Made by a program: the position numbers and the translations under genes
The notes under the pieces: model-generated
Database searches by the model: none
Told to the model about the DNA's origin: nothing
Seen by the model: the letters and a program-made list of their open reading frames with translations, nothing else
Shown: positions 17,838 to 27,618 of the stretch, one piece after another
Layout of the letters: every line of letters begins with the position of its first letter
How positions within the stretch are numbered: the first letter of the stretch is position 1
Source of the DNA: Candidatus Methylophosphatis haderslevensis
Lineage (GTDB): Bacteria; Pseudomonadota; Gammaproteobacteria; Burkholderiales; Rhodocyclaceae
DNA length: 64,000 nt
Direction: 5' to 3'
Assembly (NCBI GenBank): GCA_016711925.1
Contig: JADJSA010000001.1
Location: 496,001-560,000 of the forward strand

Positions 17838-18836
17838 TCAGGCCGGGCGCAGCGGCGGCTCGTCCATCAATGCCACCTGCTCGCGCAATTCGAGGATACG
17901 GTCCTGCCAGTAACGCGGCGTGTCGAACCACGGGAAGGCGGCCGGAAAGGCCGGGTCGTTCCAGCGTCGGGCTATCCATGCCGAATAGTGAATCAGGCGC
18001 AGCGTGCGCAGCGCTTCGACCAGATTCAGTTCGCGATCGTCGAACTCGCGGAACTGTTCGTAGCCGGCGAGTATCCAGCCGAGTTGCCGTTCCATCGACT
18101 CGCGTTCGCCCGAGAGCAGCATCCACAAATCCTGGATTGCCGGCCCCGTGCGGCTGTCGTCGAAGTCGACGAAGTGCGGCCCGTCGTCTGTCCACAAGAC
18201 GTTTCCCGCATGGCAGTCGCCGTGCAGGCGCAGGATTGGCACACTCCCGGCGCGCGCGAAGCAGCGACGCACACCCTCGATCGCCAGATCGACCACACCG
18301 CGCCAGGCCGGAACCAGATCGACGGGAATGAATTGTTGACCCAGCAGGAATGCGCGCGGCGCTTCGCCGAAGCTCGCGATATCGATTGCCGGACGGGCGG
18401 CGAATGGCTGCAGCGCGCCGATCGCATGGATACGCGCCAGGAATCGTCCCATCCATTCGAGCGTGGCGCGATCTTCAAGCTCCGGGGCGCGGCCGAGCAA
18501 CCTGGGAAACAGCGCGAAGCGGAAGCCGCCGAACCGATGCAGCGTCGAACCGGTTTCGCTCGCGAGTGCCGGTACCGCCGGGATTTCCGCCTCGGCAAGG
18601 CGGGCGACGAATTCATGCTCTTCGAGTATCGCGTCATCGCTCCAGCGCCCGGGCCGATAAAACTTGACGACCAGCGGCGGGCCGTCGTCGATCCCGACCT
18701 GATAGACACGGTTCTCGTAGCTGTTGAGCCCGGAAAGGCGGCCATCGGTGCGCCAGCCGACGCTGTCGACCGCGTTGAGGATCAGATCGGGCGTGAGTGC
18801 CGAGTAGGGTTCCGCCGCGCTAGTCTCCGTGCTCAT
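17838..18836 (-). CDS. srkA: Stress response kinase A (SrkA/RdoA/YihE family)
   Basis: A 332-residue Ser/Thr kinase of the APH/choline kinase fold that protects against envelope and oxidative stress in relatives. Landmarks are LNSYENRVYQVGI, the ATP-binding VVKFYRPGRW, the catalytic loop LHGDCHAGNVLW and the metal-binding HFVDFDDS. The C-terminal region (LIHYSAWIARRWNDPAFP) is typical of the family. The ATG at 18836 is preferred over the TTG six bases upstream. The tiny Cys-rich gene immediately upstream is probably co-transcribed. Confidence 0.92.
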   Translation of the reverse strand: MSTETSAAEPYSALTPDLILNAVDSVGWRTDGRLSGLNSYENRVYQVGIDDGPPLVVKFYRPGRWSDDAILEEHEFVARLAEAEIPAVPALASETGSTLHRFGGFRFALFPRLLGRAPELEDRATLEWMGRFLARIHAIGALQPFAARPAIDIASFGEAPRAFLLGQQFIPVDLVPAWRGVVDLAIEGVRRCFARAGSVPILRLHGDCHAGNVLWTDDGPHFVDFDDSRTGPAIQDLWMLLSGERESMERQLGWILAGYEQFREFDDRELNLVEALRTLRLIHYSAWIARRWNDPAFPAAFPWFDTPRYWQDRILELREQVALMDEPPLRPA

Positions 18837-18853
18837 CCGCAACGTCGCATGCC

Positions 18854-19021
18854 TTACTTCTTCTGGCGGCGGCTCGCGTCGGCGCGCGGCGCGGGCTTGG
18901 CGGTGGCGTCGGCATCCTTGTCAGGTTTGGCGGCGTCACCGAGGACGGTCTTCAGCGGGCATATGGAATAGGCCGGGCATTTCCGGCAGCCGGCAACGAC
19001 TGCGATTGGGCAAATGGTCAC
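18854..19021 (-). CDS. Small Cys-rich protein upstream of srkA
   Basis: A 55-residue protein from GTG 19021 with GGAG six bases upstream. Four cysteines cluster at the N-terminus (C4, C12, C15, C21) in ICP...GCRKCP...ICP, a pattern suited to zinc or Fe-S binding. The C-terminal half is Ala/Lys/Arg/Pro-rich and probably disordered. It ends 17 bases before the srkA start, so the two form an operon. I do not recognise a named family; a metal-binding or redox-sensing partner for the kinase is an inference. Confidence 0.6.
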   Translation of the reverse strand: MTICPIAVVAGCRKCPAYSICPLKTVLGDAAKPDKDADATAKPAPRADASRRQKK

Positions 19022-19673
19022 AGGAGTCTCCGTTCTTCGGTAAGGGTGAGAGCCTAGCCTACCGCACTAGCGGTGCGACGGGGAGATCCGCAGAGAACCG
19101 CCTGGCCATGGCAAAAAAATCGGGCGGCCTGCTCGACCGCCCGGAAAAGCCGAATCGCGCTCCGGCTCAAGGGGGGAGAGGGCCGGAGCACACGAAATCT
19201 GACATGCGAACGCTTCACCGACCAACCATGTGTCCGGTCTATCGGGGCGCCCAGCGAAGGCTCTGAGGGGATTGGGGGAGCGCCAGAACGCTCATCGCTG
19301 CGTAACGCCAGACTTCAACACATCGAAGAGACGAATGTTTCGTCACCCGAAATGCGGAGCCAGATTACCATTCAAACATTCAAGCTTCAACGATGCACTG
19401 CACACACGGATGCAACAGTGATACCCGATCCGGCCTCGCCCCAGAATGCTGCGGCGCAGCGTCCGGGTTGTTACGGATAGGCATTCGCTTGACGCGCAGG
19501 ATCGCAAAGCCCAAAATGACGCGTGCAGTGTCGAAGGCATGTGATTGTCCGTAAGTTGCGATCGTCAAGACGGTACTACAGTTCGTCATATCTCCTGTCC
19601 TGCGATTCACCTGCGCCTCGGGCAACTTCTCGCCGATTTGCCCAAATTGACAACTTTTTTGGAAGGCTAAGAA
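19022..19673. other. Intergenic region upstream of the cold-shock gene
   Basis: This stretch of about 650 bases holds the promoter and probable long 5' leader of the cold-shock gene. Bases 19290-19673 are lower in GC than the genes around them. A T-tailed hairpin facing left (19111-19143) has no protein-coding gene in front of it on its own strand, so a small RNA may end there. Open frames in both directions are short and unconvincing. Confidence 0.45.
19111..19143 (-). terminator. Orphan intrinsic terminator facing left
   Basis: On the minus strand CGGGCGG and CCGCCCG (19137-19143 and 19121-19127) form a 7-bp GC stem with a 9-base loop, followed by seven T (A-tract at 19113-19119 on the + strand). 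No leftward gene ends here, so it may terminate an unannotated small RNA or block readthrough into the srkA operon. Confidence 0.6.
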
Positions 19674-19880
19674 ATGGCAACAGGTACCGTCAAGTGGTTC
19701 AACGACGCAAAAGGTTTTGGCTTCATCAAGCCGGATGATGGCGGCGAAGATCTCTTCGCGCACTTCTCCGCAATTCAGGCCAACGGGTTCAAGACGTTGA
19801 AGGAGAACCAGAAGGTCACCTTCGACGTTACGACGGGCCCGAAGGGCAAGCAGGCTGCGAACATTCGTCCGATGGACTGA
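19674..19880 (+). CDS. Cold-shock-domain protein (CspA family)
   Basis: A 68-residue single-stranded nucleic-acid-binding protein. It has both RNA-binding motifs, KGFGFIKPD (RNP1) and DLFAHFSAI (RNP2). GGAAGG lies eight bases before the ATG. It acts as an RNA chaperone in the cytoplasm. The long leader upstream fits the post-transcriptional cold regulation known for this family. It is monocistronic, with its own terminator directly downstream. Confidence 0.96.
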   Translation: MATGTVKWFNDAKGFGFIKPDDGGEDLFAHFSAIQANGFKTLKENQKVTFDVTTGPKGKQAANIRPMD

Positions 19881-19901
19881 GGTTCATCGGCATCAAAGAA
19901 G

Positions 19902-19924
19902 GCCCGGGCAACCGGGCTTTTTTT
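19902..19924 (+). terminator. Intrinsic terminator of the cold-shock gene
   Basis: GCCCGG, loop GCAA, CCGGGC, followed by seven T. It begins about 20 bases after the stop codon. Confidence 0.9.
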
Positions 19925-19977
19925 CGCCCGTGGTCGCGGCCCAGGCGAACCGCTGCAGGCGGCGCTGGCACCACCCG

Positions 19978-21768
19978 TCAGGGCAGCGCATAAACCATCA
20001 GGTAATCGCCCTGCTTGTAGCCGAATAGCTGATTGCCCCCCGCCGCGACCGCGACGTACTGCACGCCGTCGATCTCGTAGGTGATCGGCGGCGCATTGAC
20101 GCCCGCCTCCGCCTTGTGCTGCCAAAGCAGTTTGCCGGTTTCCGAATCGAACGCATCGAGGCTGCCGCTGCCTTCACCCGTGAACACCAGTCCGCCGGCG
20201 GTTGCGAGCACACCGCCGATCAGCGGCTGGGCGGTTCGATGCTGCCAGCGAATCCGGCCCGAATGCAGATCGACGGCCGACAGCAGCCCCCAGCGTGGTT
20301 CCTCGATCGGCTCGAGCACCGAATAGCGAATCGCCGGCTTGTCGCCGTCAGCCGGCGCATCATGCAGCGTGTAGCGCATCGGCATATGCAGCGCAGCGAC
20401 GAAGGCCAATCCCGCGTCCTCGTCGACCGCGGCCGGAGACCAATTCACGCCACCCACCACGCCCGGGTGCAGGCGCACGCCCTGCGCCGTGGCCGGCGCA
20501 AACAGGTTGTGCTGCGGCACGAAGGCATCGGACTTGAGGAGCAACTCCCCGTTGTCGCGCCGATGCACGAAAAACCAGCCGAGCTTGCTCGCCTGCCCGA
20601 CCACCGGAACGCGCTTGCCGTCGCGCGTCAGCCCGAACAGGACAGGCGGACTGGCCACGTCGTAACCCCAAATGTCGTGCGGCACCTGCTGGTAGTGCCA
20701 GCGCCGGGTTCCGGTAGCCACATCGAGCGCGATCAGCGAAACCGTGTAAAGGTTGTCTCCCGGACGCGAGACATCGTCCATCTGCGGACTCGGATTGCCG
20801 GTGCCGAAGAAAAGCATGCCGCTTGCCGGATCGATCGCCGGCGTACTCCAGGCCGATCCGCCGCCGTAGCGCCAGGCGTCGGCGTATTTCGCCGCGCTCG
20901 CCCGCTCGGCCGCGGTGTTGCGATTGAGCGGTACGCCGAACGGCGTGGCGGCCACGTATTCGCCCTCCCAGCCCTGCGGCGGAATCGTATCGAACTGCCA
21001 GAGGCGCTTGCCGCTGGCAACGTCGTAGGCGGCGAGAAAGCCCGGGCGGCCGTAGCGGCCGGCCACGCCGACCACCGCACCCATCGGCGCGTCCTCGCGC
21101 GGCCCGTCCAGGTGCAGGCCATAACCGACGCCGGTTATCCCGACGATCACCTTGCCGTCATAAACGATCGGCGCCATGTTGATGCCGACGCCGGTCGCGC
21201 CGGTGACTTTGGCCCGAGACAGCGGATCTGAAGCACTCAGCGAGCCGACGACCTCCGCATTGGTCGCATCGCCACCGACGACGTCGACGTCCCACAACTT
21301 CTGGCCGCTGCGCGCATCCAGCGCGATCAGCCGTGCATCGACAGTGCCGATGAACACCTTGCCAGCTGCAAGCGCCACGCCGCGATTGGCGGGCCCGCAG
21401 CACAGCGCCCGATCGGTGCGCCGCACATGCTCGTAGCGCCAGATCTGGCGTCCGCTGCGCGCATCGAGCGCCACCACATGGTTGAACGGCAGCGACAGAT
21501 ACATCACGCCGCCGACCACGATCGGCGTCGCCTGAAAGGTCGCCGCCACTCCGCTGCGATAGGTCCAGCGCGGCGCCAGCGCGGCGACGTTGTCGCGGTT
21601 GATCTGCTTCAGCGGCGAAAAGCGGCGGTTCGAGTAGTCGCGGCCGTAGCTGGGCCATTCGCCGGAATCGATTGGCGCCGGGTCGCGGCGCAGCGCAACG
21701 TCGGAACAAGCGGCCAGCACGAAGCAAAGCGCGGCCAACGCCGCCATCGGAACTCCAATTCTGTACAT
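19978..21768 (-). CDS. PQQ-type quinoprotein dehydrogenase, lipoprotein-like
   Basis: A 596-residue eight-bladed beta-propeller of the PQQ-dependent alcohol/glucose dehydrogenase class. The N-terminus has a lipobox (VLAAC, C21), so it is probably anchored in a membrane facing the periplasm. Propeller landmarks are the vicinal pair CC at 123-124, which covers PQQ in alcohol dehydrogenases, GGGSAWSTPAIDP, FFGTGNPSPQ and repeated ALDARSGRQIW-type blade motifs. There is no C-terminal cytochrome c domain, so electrons must pass to a separate acceptor. No PQQ biosynthesis genes are nearby. Substrate unknown. Confidence 0.82.
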   Translation of the reverse strand: MYRIGVPMAALAALCFVLAACSDVALRRDPAPIDSGEWPSYGRDYSNRRFSPLKQINRDNVAALAPRWTYRSGVAATFQATPIVVGGVMYLSLPFNHVVALDARSGRQIWRYEHVRRTDRALCCGPANRGVALAAGKVFIGTVDARLIALDARSGQKLWDVDVVGGDATNAEVVGSLSASDPLSRAKVTGATGVGINMAPIVYDGKVIVGITGVGYGLHLDGPREDAPMGAVVGVAGRYGRPGFLAAYDVASGKRLWQFDTIPPQGWEGEYVAATPFGVPLNRNTAAERASAAKYADAWRYGGGSAWSTPAIDPASGMLFFGTGNPSPQMDDVSRPGDNLYTVSLIALDVATGTRRWHYQQVPHDIWGYDVASPPVLFGLTRDGKRVPVVGQASKLGWFFVHRRDNGELLLKSDAFVPQHNLFAPATAQGVRLHPGVVGGVNWSPAAVDEDAGLAFVAALHMPMRYTLHDAPADGDKPAIRYSVLEPIEEPRWGLLSAVDLHSGRIRWQHRTAQPLIGGVLATAGGLVFTGEGSGSLDAFDSETGKLLWQHKAEAGVNAPPITYEIDGVQYVAVAAGGNQLFGYKQGDYLMVYALP

Positions 21769-21811
21769 GCGTGTTCTCCGCTTCGCCAGTTCCGTTCGCC
21801 GGGCGCCGCGA

Positions 21812-22954
21812 TCAGCGTGCCATTACCCCGTCATGGATTCGCCGCAGCGCCAGTTCCAGCACGGATCTGGCGCAGCCGAAGTTCAGGCGCACATAGCCGG
21901 GCGCGCCGAAGTCCGCGCCGTTCGAGAGTCCGACGCCGGCATCCTCGAAAAACCGCACCGGATCGCGCAGGGCGAGCGGGCGGGCGTCGATCCACGCCAG
22001 ACAGGTCGCCTCGACCGGCCAGGTGGACAAGCCCGGAATCGCGGCAATCGCCCGTTCGACGCATTCGGCATTGCCGCGCAGATACTCGAGCAACTCGCGC
22101 CGCCAGGGATCGCCGTGGCGATAGGCGGCCTCGGTCGCCGCCAGACCCAGCACATTGGCATGAGGGACGATGCCATGCATCGCATCGAGCATCTGGCGCC
22201 GCAGTTTCGGGTTGGCAACCACCGCGAAGGCGCAGCCGAGTCCGGGGATGTTCCAGGTCTTCGACGGCGCCATCAGGGTGATGGTTCGCTCCGCCGTGGC
22301 GTTGTCCAGCATGGCGATCGGCAGGTGTTGCACCTGCTTGTCCAGCACCAGGCCGCAATGGATTTCGTCGGAGCAGATCACCAGGTCGTGACGCTCGGCA
22401 GTCTGCGCGATCGAGGTCAGTTCCTCGCGCGAAAATACCCTGCCGACCGGATTGTGCGGATTGCACAGCATCAGCAGCCGGCTGCGCGGCGTGACGGCGC
22501 GTTCGAGGCGGCCGGCATCCCAGGTCCACCGGCTGTCGGTGCGGCGCAAATCGACCGTCGTCACCCGCCGCCCCGAATAGCACGGCGCGCTGAGGAACGG
22601 TGGATACACGGGTGTCGCGGTGAGCACCTCGTCGCCGGCGTCGCCGACCGCGCGGCAAACGATGTTCAGCGCGCTGACGAGGCCGGGCAGCCAGACCAGC
22701 CAGTCCGGGTCGATCGACCAGCCGTGGTCGCGCTGCAATGCTTCGACGACCGCGCCGGCCAACGACATCGGCGGGCTGCCATAGCCGAACACGCCGTGGT
22801 CGACCCGCTCGCGCAACGCCTCGATCACGCACGGCGGGGCGGCGAAGTCCATGTCGGCGACCCACATCGGCAGCACATCGCGACCGGCATACTTGCCCCA
22901 CTTGACGCTGTCGCTGCCGCGCCGGTCCGGTGGGTGGTCGAAGTCGAAGATCAC
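21812..22954 (-). CDS. MalY/PatB-type PLP C-S lyase
   Basis: A 380-residue fold-type I PLP enzyme. Family signs are LPMWVADMDF near residue 28, FGYGSPPMS, LCNPHNPVGRVFS, DEIHCGLVL and the PLP lysine in APSKTWNIPGL (K232). Members cleave cystathionine (to homocysteine, pyruvate, ammonia) or other cysteine S-conjugates. It starts 12 bases downstream of a cysteine synthase paralogue, so the pair probably interconverts cysteine and homocysteine sulfur. Confidence 0.88.
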   Translation of the reverse strand: MIFDFDHPPDRRGSDSVKWGKYAGRDVLPMWVADMDFAAPPCVIEALRERVDHGVFGYGSPPMSLAGAVVEALQRDHGWSIDPDWLVWLPGLVSALNIVCRAVGDAGDEVLTATPVYPPFLSAPCYSGRRVTTVDLRRTDSRWTWDAGRLERAVTPRSRLLMLCNPHNPVGRVFSREELTSIAQTAERHDLVICSDEIHCGLVLDKQVQHLPIAMLDNATAERTITLMAPSKTWNIPGLGCAFAVVANPKLRRQMLDAMHGIVPHANVLGLAATEAAYRHGDPWRRELLEYLRGNAECVERAIAAIPGLSTWPVEATCLAWIDARPLALRDPVRFFEDAGVGLSNGADFGAPGYVRLNFGCARSVLELALRRIHDGVMAR

Positions 22955-22966
22955 GACACCGCGGCT

Positions 22967-23899
22967 TCAGACTTCGAGGTGGCTGTAGAGCACGGTCGAC
23001 AGGTAGCGCTCGCCGAACGACGGAATGATCACCACCAGCAGCTTGCCCTTGTTCTGCGGGCGCGCAGCCACCTGCATCGCCGCCCAGACGGCCGCGCCGG
23101 ACGAGATGCCGACCAGCAGGCCGTCCTCGGTCGCCATGCGCCGTGCGGTGGCCAGCGCGTCGTCGTTTTTCACCCGCACCACTTCGTCATAGATGCCGGT
23201 GTTCAGGATGGCCGGCACGAAACCCGCGCCGATGCCCTGGATCGGGTGCGGGCCGCGCGCACCGCCCGACAGCACCGGGCTGGCATCGGGCTCGACGGCG
23301 ACGATCTGGACGCCGGGCTTGCGCGCCTTGAGCACCTCGCCGACGCCGGTGATGGTGCCGCCGGTGCCGATACCTGAAACGAATATGTCGATCCGGCCGT
23401 CGGTGTCGGCCCAGATTTCCTCGGCCGTGGTGGCGCGGTGGATCGCCGGATTGGCCGGATTCTCGAACTGCTGGGCGATTACGTAGCGCGAGTCTGCCGC
23501 CGCCATCTCCTCGGCGCGCCGGATCGCCCCCGGCATGCCGTCCGGCCCCGGTGTCAGCACCAGCTCGGCGCCGTAGGCCTTGAGCAGCAGCCGCCGCTCG
23601 CGGCTCATGGTCTCCGGCATGACGAAGGCGCACCTGATGCCGCGCGCCGCGCAGACCATCGCCAGGCCGATGCCGGTATTGCCGCTGGTCGGCTCCAGAA
23701 TCACGGTGTCGGGCTTGATGCGGCCCTGCGCGGTGAGCGCATCGATCATCGATACCGCGATGCGGTCCTTCACGCTGTGCGCCGGATTGAAATACTCGAG
23801 CTTGCAGGCGATGGTCGCCTCGATGCCGGCCGCCACCCGGTTCAACCTCACCAGCGGCGTGTTGCCGATCAGTTCGGCGGTGTTGTTGGCTATGCGCAT
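22967..23899 (-). CDS. Second cysteine synthase / O-acetylserine sulfhydrylase paralogue
   Basis: A 310-residue PLP enzyme with K44 in [17 protein letters not shown] and GTGGTITG. It starts at ATG 23899 behind a strong GGAGG. It differs from the copy at 14664-15647 at the PLP site (VKDR instead of VKCR), closer to the classical CysK consensus. Its operon partner is a C-S lyase rather than SAT, suggesting a different job such as general biosynthesis or cystathionine formation, while the other copy serves the encapsulin operon. Confidence 0.92.
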   Translation of the reverse strand: MRIANNTAELIGNTPLVRLNRVAAGIEATIACKLEYFNPAHSVKDRIAVSMIDALTAQGRIKPDTVILEPTSGNTGIGLAMVCAARGIRCAFVMPETMSRERRLLLKAYGAELVLTPGPDGMPGAIRRAEEMAAADSRYVIAQQFENPANPAIHRATTAEEIWADTDGRIDIFVSGIGTGGTITGVGEVLKARKPGVQIVAVEPDASPVLSGGARGPHPIQGIGAGFVPAILNTGIYDEVVRVKNDDALATARRMATEDGLLVGISSGAAVWAAMQVAARPQNKGKLLVVIIPSFGERYLSTVLYSHLEV

Positions 23900-23996
23900 G
23901 GATCCTCCGGTAGAAATCGGGCCGCGGCATGGCGGGCCGGCGTTTGCAGGGTCACGCAGTTTGGCGCAATTCAACCGCCGGCGGAAGGCGCGGGCG

Positions 23997-24638
23997 CTAT
24001 CGCGCGCCGGCCGCCCGCAGCAGTTCGCCGATGTCGGTATTCTGCGAATCCAGCGCCCATTTGAGCGCGGTATCGCCGCGATCGTTCTTCGCGTTCGGGT
24101 CGGCCTTGGCCGCCAGCAGGGCGCGCACGACCTTGATATGGCCGTTGCGCGAGGCGATCATCAGCGGCGTGAGCTGGCTGGGCGCACGCGAATCGGGATT
24201 CGCGCCTTTCTCCAGCAGCAGCTTCACCGTATCCAGGTGGCCTTCCATGGCGGCGTAAAGCAGGGCCGACCAGCCCGGCTGATTGACCTCCGAGCCGCCT
24301 TCGATCAGCCGCCGGATCACGGCGGTGTGGCCTTTCTGCCCGGCCAACGACATCGCCGAGTCGCCCCAGCTCGTGCGGGCGCGCACATTGGCTCCGTTGC
24401 GCAACAGGAAGTCGGTCAATTCGAGGTTGCCTTCGCGCGCTGCCCGCATCAGCAGCGACACCCCGGCCTCGTCGCTCGAATTCACATCCATGCCGCGGCG
24501 CACGCCGTCCATCACGGTGCGGTTGTGGCCCATCTCGGCGGCATTGAGCAGGTCGTCGAGCGTGGTCTCGGCGCGCAGCGGTGCGCTCAACGCCAGCAGC
24601 ACGGCCAGGGCGAGCAGTCTTGAAGTCATCGGTCGCAT
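23997..24638 (-). CDS. Secreted ankyrin-repeat protein
   Basis: A 213-residue protein with a signal peptide ([24 protein letters not shown]) and about five ankyrin repeats filling residues 35-210 (for example [25 protein letters not shown] split over two helices). It is likely periplasmic and protein-binding. ATG 24638 lies directly next to the tatD stop. The partner is unknown. Confidence 0.85.
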   Translation of the reverse strand: MRPMTSRLLALAVLLALSAPLRAETTLDDLLNAAEMGHNRTVMDGVRRGMDVNSSDEAGVSLLMRAAREGNLELTDFLLRNGANVRARTSWGDSAMSLAGQKGHTAVIRRLIEGGSEVNQPGWSALLYAAMEGHLDTVKLLLEKGANPDSRAPSQLTPLMIASRNGHIKVVRALLAAKADPNAKNDRGDTALKWALDSQNTDIGELLRAAGAR

Positions 24639-24639
24639 G

Positions 24640-25410
24640 TCAGGAATCCGCCTTTGCAAACAATCGGAAGAAATTTTCGCTGCTCGCCGCGGCAACGGTC
24701 TCGAGCGGCACCTGGCGCAGCCGTGCGATCTCCTCGGCCACATGCACCACGTAAGCCGGCTGGTTGGTGCGGCCGCGGTAGGGCATCGGCGCAAGATAGG
24801 GCGCGTCGGTTTCGATTAGCAGCCGGTCGAGCGGCACCGCCTGCGCCACCTGCTTGAGCGCCAGCGCGTTCTTGAATGTGACGATGCCGGAAAACGAGAT
24901 GTAAAAACCCAGTTCGAGCGCCTGCTCGGCGACCTCCTGCGTCTCGGAAAAGCAGTGCATGACGCCGCCGGCCTGCCCGGCCCCTTCCTCGCGCATCAGC
25001 CGTATGGTGTCGGCCGCGGCCTCGCGCGTATGCACTACCAGCGGCAAGCCCGCCTCGCGTGCCGCGCGGATGTGGGTGCGAAAGCGTTCGCGCTGCCATT
25101 GCGGCGCGTCCTTCTGCCAGTAGTAGTCGAGCCCGGTTTCGCCGATGGCCACGATGCGCGGATGCTGCGCCAGGCGCACCAGTTCCGCCACATCCGGCTC
25201 GTACCCGTCCACCTGGTCCGGATGCTTGCCGACCGTTGCCCACAGGTTGCCGTGCGCCTCGGCCAGTGCCAGCACCGCCGGCCAGTGTTCGAGGTTCACG
25301 CTGATGCAAAGGGCATGGCTTACCCGGCTCGCGCGCATCGCGGCCAGGACATCGCCAATGCGGCCGGAAAACTCGGGAAGATCGAGGTGACAGTGCGAGT
25401 CGACGTACAT
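24640..25410 (-). CDS. TatD-family metal-dependent hydrolase/DNase
   Basis: A 256-residue TIM-barrel nuclease. Metal ligands appear as DSHCHLD at the N-terminus, the GETGLDYYW glutamate, VVHTREA and the CFSE and ETDAPYL motifs. Relatives are 3'-5' exonucleases in DNA repair and RNA quality control. It lies downstream of pilZ and holB, the usual place for a tatD homologue in this gene neighbourhood. Confidence 0.92.
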   Translation of the reverse strand: MYVDSHCHLDLPEFSGRIGDVLAAMRASRVSHALCISVNLEHWPAVLALAEAHGNLWATVGKHPDQVDGYEPDVAELVRLAQHPRIVAIGETGLDYYWQKDAPQWQRERFRTHIRAAREAGLPLVVHTREAAADTIRLMREEGAGQAGGVMHCFSETQEVAEQALELGFYISFSGIVTFKNALALKQVAQAVPLDRLLIETDAPYLAPMPYRGRTNQPAYVVHVAEEIARLRQVPLETVAAASSENFFRLFAKADS

Positions 25411-25439
25411 CGTCTGAAAGGGGGGGTGGCAGCCTCTAA

Positions 25440-25820
25440 CTACAAGGTATGCGTCGGGCGCGTGGACCCGAGGTGCGCACCGAGCAGTTGTTCGATCTTG
25501 CGTTTGGCGGTCTGGCCCGACTCGTCGTCGGAAAACTGCACGCCGATGCCCTGCGTCTTGTTGCCCTGGGCGCCGGCGGGCGTCACCCACACCACCTGAC
25601 CGGCGATCGGCATCTTGCCCGGCTCGTCCATCAGGGTCAGCAGCATGAACACCTCGTCGCCGATCGCGTAGGGCCGCGTGGTCGGGATGAAGATGCCGCC
25701 GCGCTTGAGCTGCGGCATGTAGGCGGCGTAGAGCGCCGACTTGGAATTGATGTTGAGCGACAGCACCGACGGCCGCGGGCCGATCAGTTGCGACTTGGTC
25801 GGATCGTAGGGTTCGGTCAT
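25440..25820 (-). CDS. pilZ: PilZ-domain protein of type IV pilus biogenesis
   Basis: A 126-residue small PilZ protein matching the original type IV pilus PilZ, with GGIFIPTTRPYAIGDEVFMLL and GIGVQFSDDE. The RxxxR c-di-GMP-binding motif of other PilZ domains is absent, as in true PilZ, which works by protein contact with PilB/FimX rather than by binding the nucleotide. It overlaps the holB stop by four bases (ATGA), a conserved arrangement. Confidence 0.9.
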   Translation of the reverse strand: MTEPYDPTKSQLIGPRPSVLSLNINSKSALYAAYMPQLKRGGIFIPTTRPYAIGDEVFMLLTLMDEPGKMPIAGQVVWVTPAGAQGNKTQGIGVQFSDDESGQTAKRKIEQLLGAHLGSTRPTHTL

Positions 25821-26869
25821 CGTGCCACCAGCCGTGCGTATCTAAGAAGCATGTCGTCGAGAACCAGCCTCAGGTTCAGGGGATGCGCCGCCACCCGGCG
25901 CAGGCGTTGCAGTTCATTGTAGCAATTGAGCAGCGCGGCAAGCGCCAACCTGCCGGCCTGCGCCTGCAGCGCCGCCTGCTGGTCGGGAAAGAAGCGCACC
26001 CGCCCGGCCAGCGCCACCAGCACCAGATCGGCCACCCAGCGCTGCAGCCAGCCGACCAGTTGCGGCACGCCGAAGCCGGCGGCGAGCGACTCCTTGCTCT
26101 TCAGCCAGGTTTCCCAGGCGCCGGCCAGCGCTACCGGGTCGGCCTGCTCGAGGCTCAGCATGTCGCGCACGAAACGCCCGCGCGCCGCCACGCCGATGCC
26201 CCGGGCGAGTTCCGCCGCTGCCACCGGCATGCCGCCGCACAGCGCGAGCAGTTCGGCCGGCTGATCGATGCCCTGCCCGGCCAGCCAGGCGGCCGCCTGC
26301 GCGGCATCCGGCCGCGCCAGGGTGACCATGCGGCAGCGGCTCAGGATCGTCGGCAGGAGCCGCCGCGGGGCGTCGGAAACCAGCACGAAATGGGTCTTCG
26401 CCGGCGGTTCCTCGAGCAGTTTTAGCAGTGCGTTTGCGGTGTGGTGGTTCATCGCCTCGGCCGGGTCGATCACCACCACGCGCACCCCCTGCCGCACCGC
26501 GCCGACCGTAACAAAGCCGGCCAGCGCGCGAATCTGCTCGATCAGAATCTGCGTCGAGCGCTTGCCCGGCTCGGCTGGCTCGGCGCCTTCGCCCGCTGCG
26601 TCGCCGGCATCGCCATCGATGTCGTCGGAGCCGGGCGCCACGAAGCGGAAATCGGGATGGTTGCCGGCGAGAAACCAGCGGCAGCCGTCGCAGTCGCCGC
26701 AGGCTTGCGCGCTGCCCTGCGCGGTTTCGCACAGCAGCCGCTGCGCCAGCGCCTGCGCCAGTTCGCTCTTGCCGCCGCCCGCCGCGCCGGCCAGCAGCAG
26801 CGCATGGGGCAATTGTTCGAGCCGGCCGAGCAGGCCGTTCCAGTCCGCTTGCTGCCAGTCGAAGATCAT
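25817..26869 (-). CDS. holB: DNA polymerase III delta' subunit
   Basis: A 350-residue clamp-loader subunit. It has the P-loop-like [11 protein letters not shown], a zinc-binding cysteine cluster (C-ET...ACGDCDGC), [11 protein letters not shown] and the SRC motif (TILSRCRM). An acidic, Gly/Ala-rich insert (about residues 85-105) follows the zinc region. It overlaps tmk by four bases at its start and pilZ at its end. Confidence 0.93.
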   Translation of the reverse strand: MIFDWQQADWNGLLGRLEQLPHALLLAGAAGGGKSELAQALAQRLLCETAQGSAQACGDCDGCRWFLAGNHPDFRFVAPGSDDIDGDAGDAAGEGAEPAEPGKRSTQILIEQIRALAGFVTVGAVRQGVRVVVIDPAEAMNHHTANALLKLLEEPPAKTHFVLVSDAPRRLLPTILSRCRMVTLARPDAAQAAAWLAGQGIDQPAELLALCGGMPVAAAELARGIGVAARGRFVRDMLSLEQADPVALAGAWETWLKSKESLAAGFGVPQLVGWLQRWVADLVLVALAGRVRFFPDQQAALQAQAGRLALAALLNCYNELQRLRRVAAHPLNLRLVLDDMLLRYARLVAR

Positions 26870-27483
26870 GCCGGCAGCAGCGGCGTGACGATGGCGTCGA
26901 CCGCGGCGCGGATCGCCTCGGGCGAGCGGTCGGCGTCCACCACCCGCACCCGCGTCGGATCGGCCGCCGCGCGCTCCAGGTAGGCGGTGCGCACGCGGGC
27001 GAAAAAGGCGGCCTGCTCGCGCTCGAATTTGTCCGGCGCATTGCCGGCGCGCGCCAGCCGCCCGGCGGCGACTTTGGGGGCCAGATCGAACATCAGCGTC
27101 AGATCCGGCCGCAGGTCGCCGTGTACCCAGTCTTCCAGCGTCTCGATCTTCCACCAGGCGAGGCCGCGGCCGCCGCCCTGGTAGGCGAAGGTGGCATCGG
27201 TAAAGCGGTCGCACACCACCCAGGCGCCGCGCGCCAGCGCCGGCGCGATCACCTGCGCGATGTGCTCGCGGCGGGCGGCGAACATCAGCAGCGCCTCGGT
27301 TTCGAGATTCATCGATTCATGCAGCAGCAGTTCGCGCAGTTTCTCGCCGAGCGCGGTCCCGCCGGGTTCGCGCGTCGACACCACCTCCAAACCGGCGCCG
27401 CGCAGACGCGCCACGAGGTAGCCGATCTGGCTGCTCTTGCCCGCGCCGTCGATCCCTTCGATGGTGATGAAGCGTCCCGTCAT
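26866..27483 (-). CDS. tmk: Thymidylate kinase
   Basis: A 205-residue enzyme that phosphorylates dTMP to dTDP. P-loop [11 protein letters not shown] at the N-terminus, then the DR(Y/F) motif as [17 protein letters not shown]. The length is typical. It lies between mltG and holB in the standard proteobacterial order. Confidence 0.95.
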   Translation of the reverse strand: MTGRFITIEGIDGAGKSSQIGYLVARLRGAGLEVVSTREPGGTALGEKLRELLLHESMNLETEALLMFAARREHIAQVIAPALARGAWVVCDRFTDATFAYQGGGRGLAWWKIETLEDWVHGDLRPDLTLMFDLAPKVAAGRLARAGNAPDKFEREQAAFFARVRTAYLERAAADPTRVRVVDADRSPEAIRAAVDAIVTPLLPA

Positions 27484-27505
27484 CTTCAGAGCCCTACCCT
27501 GAGAG

Positions 27506-27600
27506 CCGCATGGAATGGCCTTCTACAACGCAACAACGCTGAAACCCGCATGAATAGGCACTCTGCGGCATGCCACCCTGCAGAGCCAGCACCGGTGCGG
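27506..27600. repeat. Dispersed intergenic repeat, copy 2
   Basis: Between tmk and mltG. CCGCATGGAATGGCC (27507-27520) and CCCGCATGAATAGGC (27546-27559) are two head-to-head related arms, followed by GCGGCATGCCA and CCATGCCCATTC fragments. Imperfect copy. Confidence 0.6.
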
Positions 27601-27618
27601 CCCGCAGCCCATGCCCAT

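Noticed and set aside
19380..19763. A 127-codon open frame on the - strand overlapping the cold-shock gene
   Set aside because: It is antisense to the start of csp and its composition does not look like protein.
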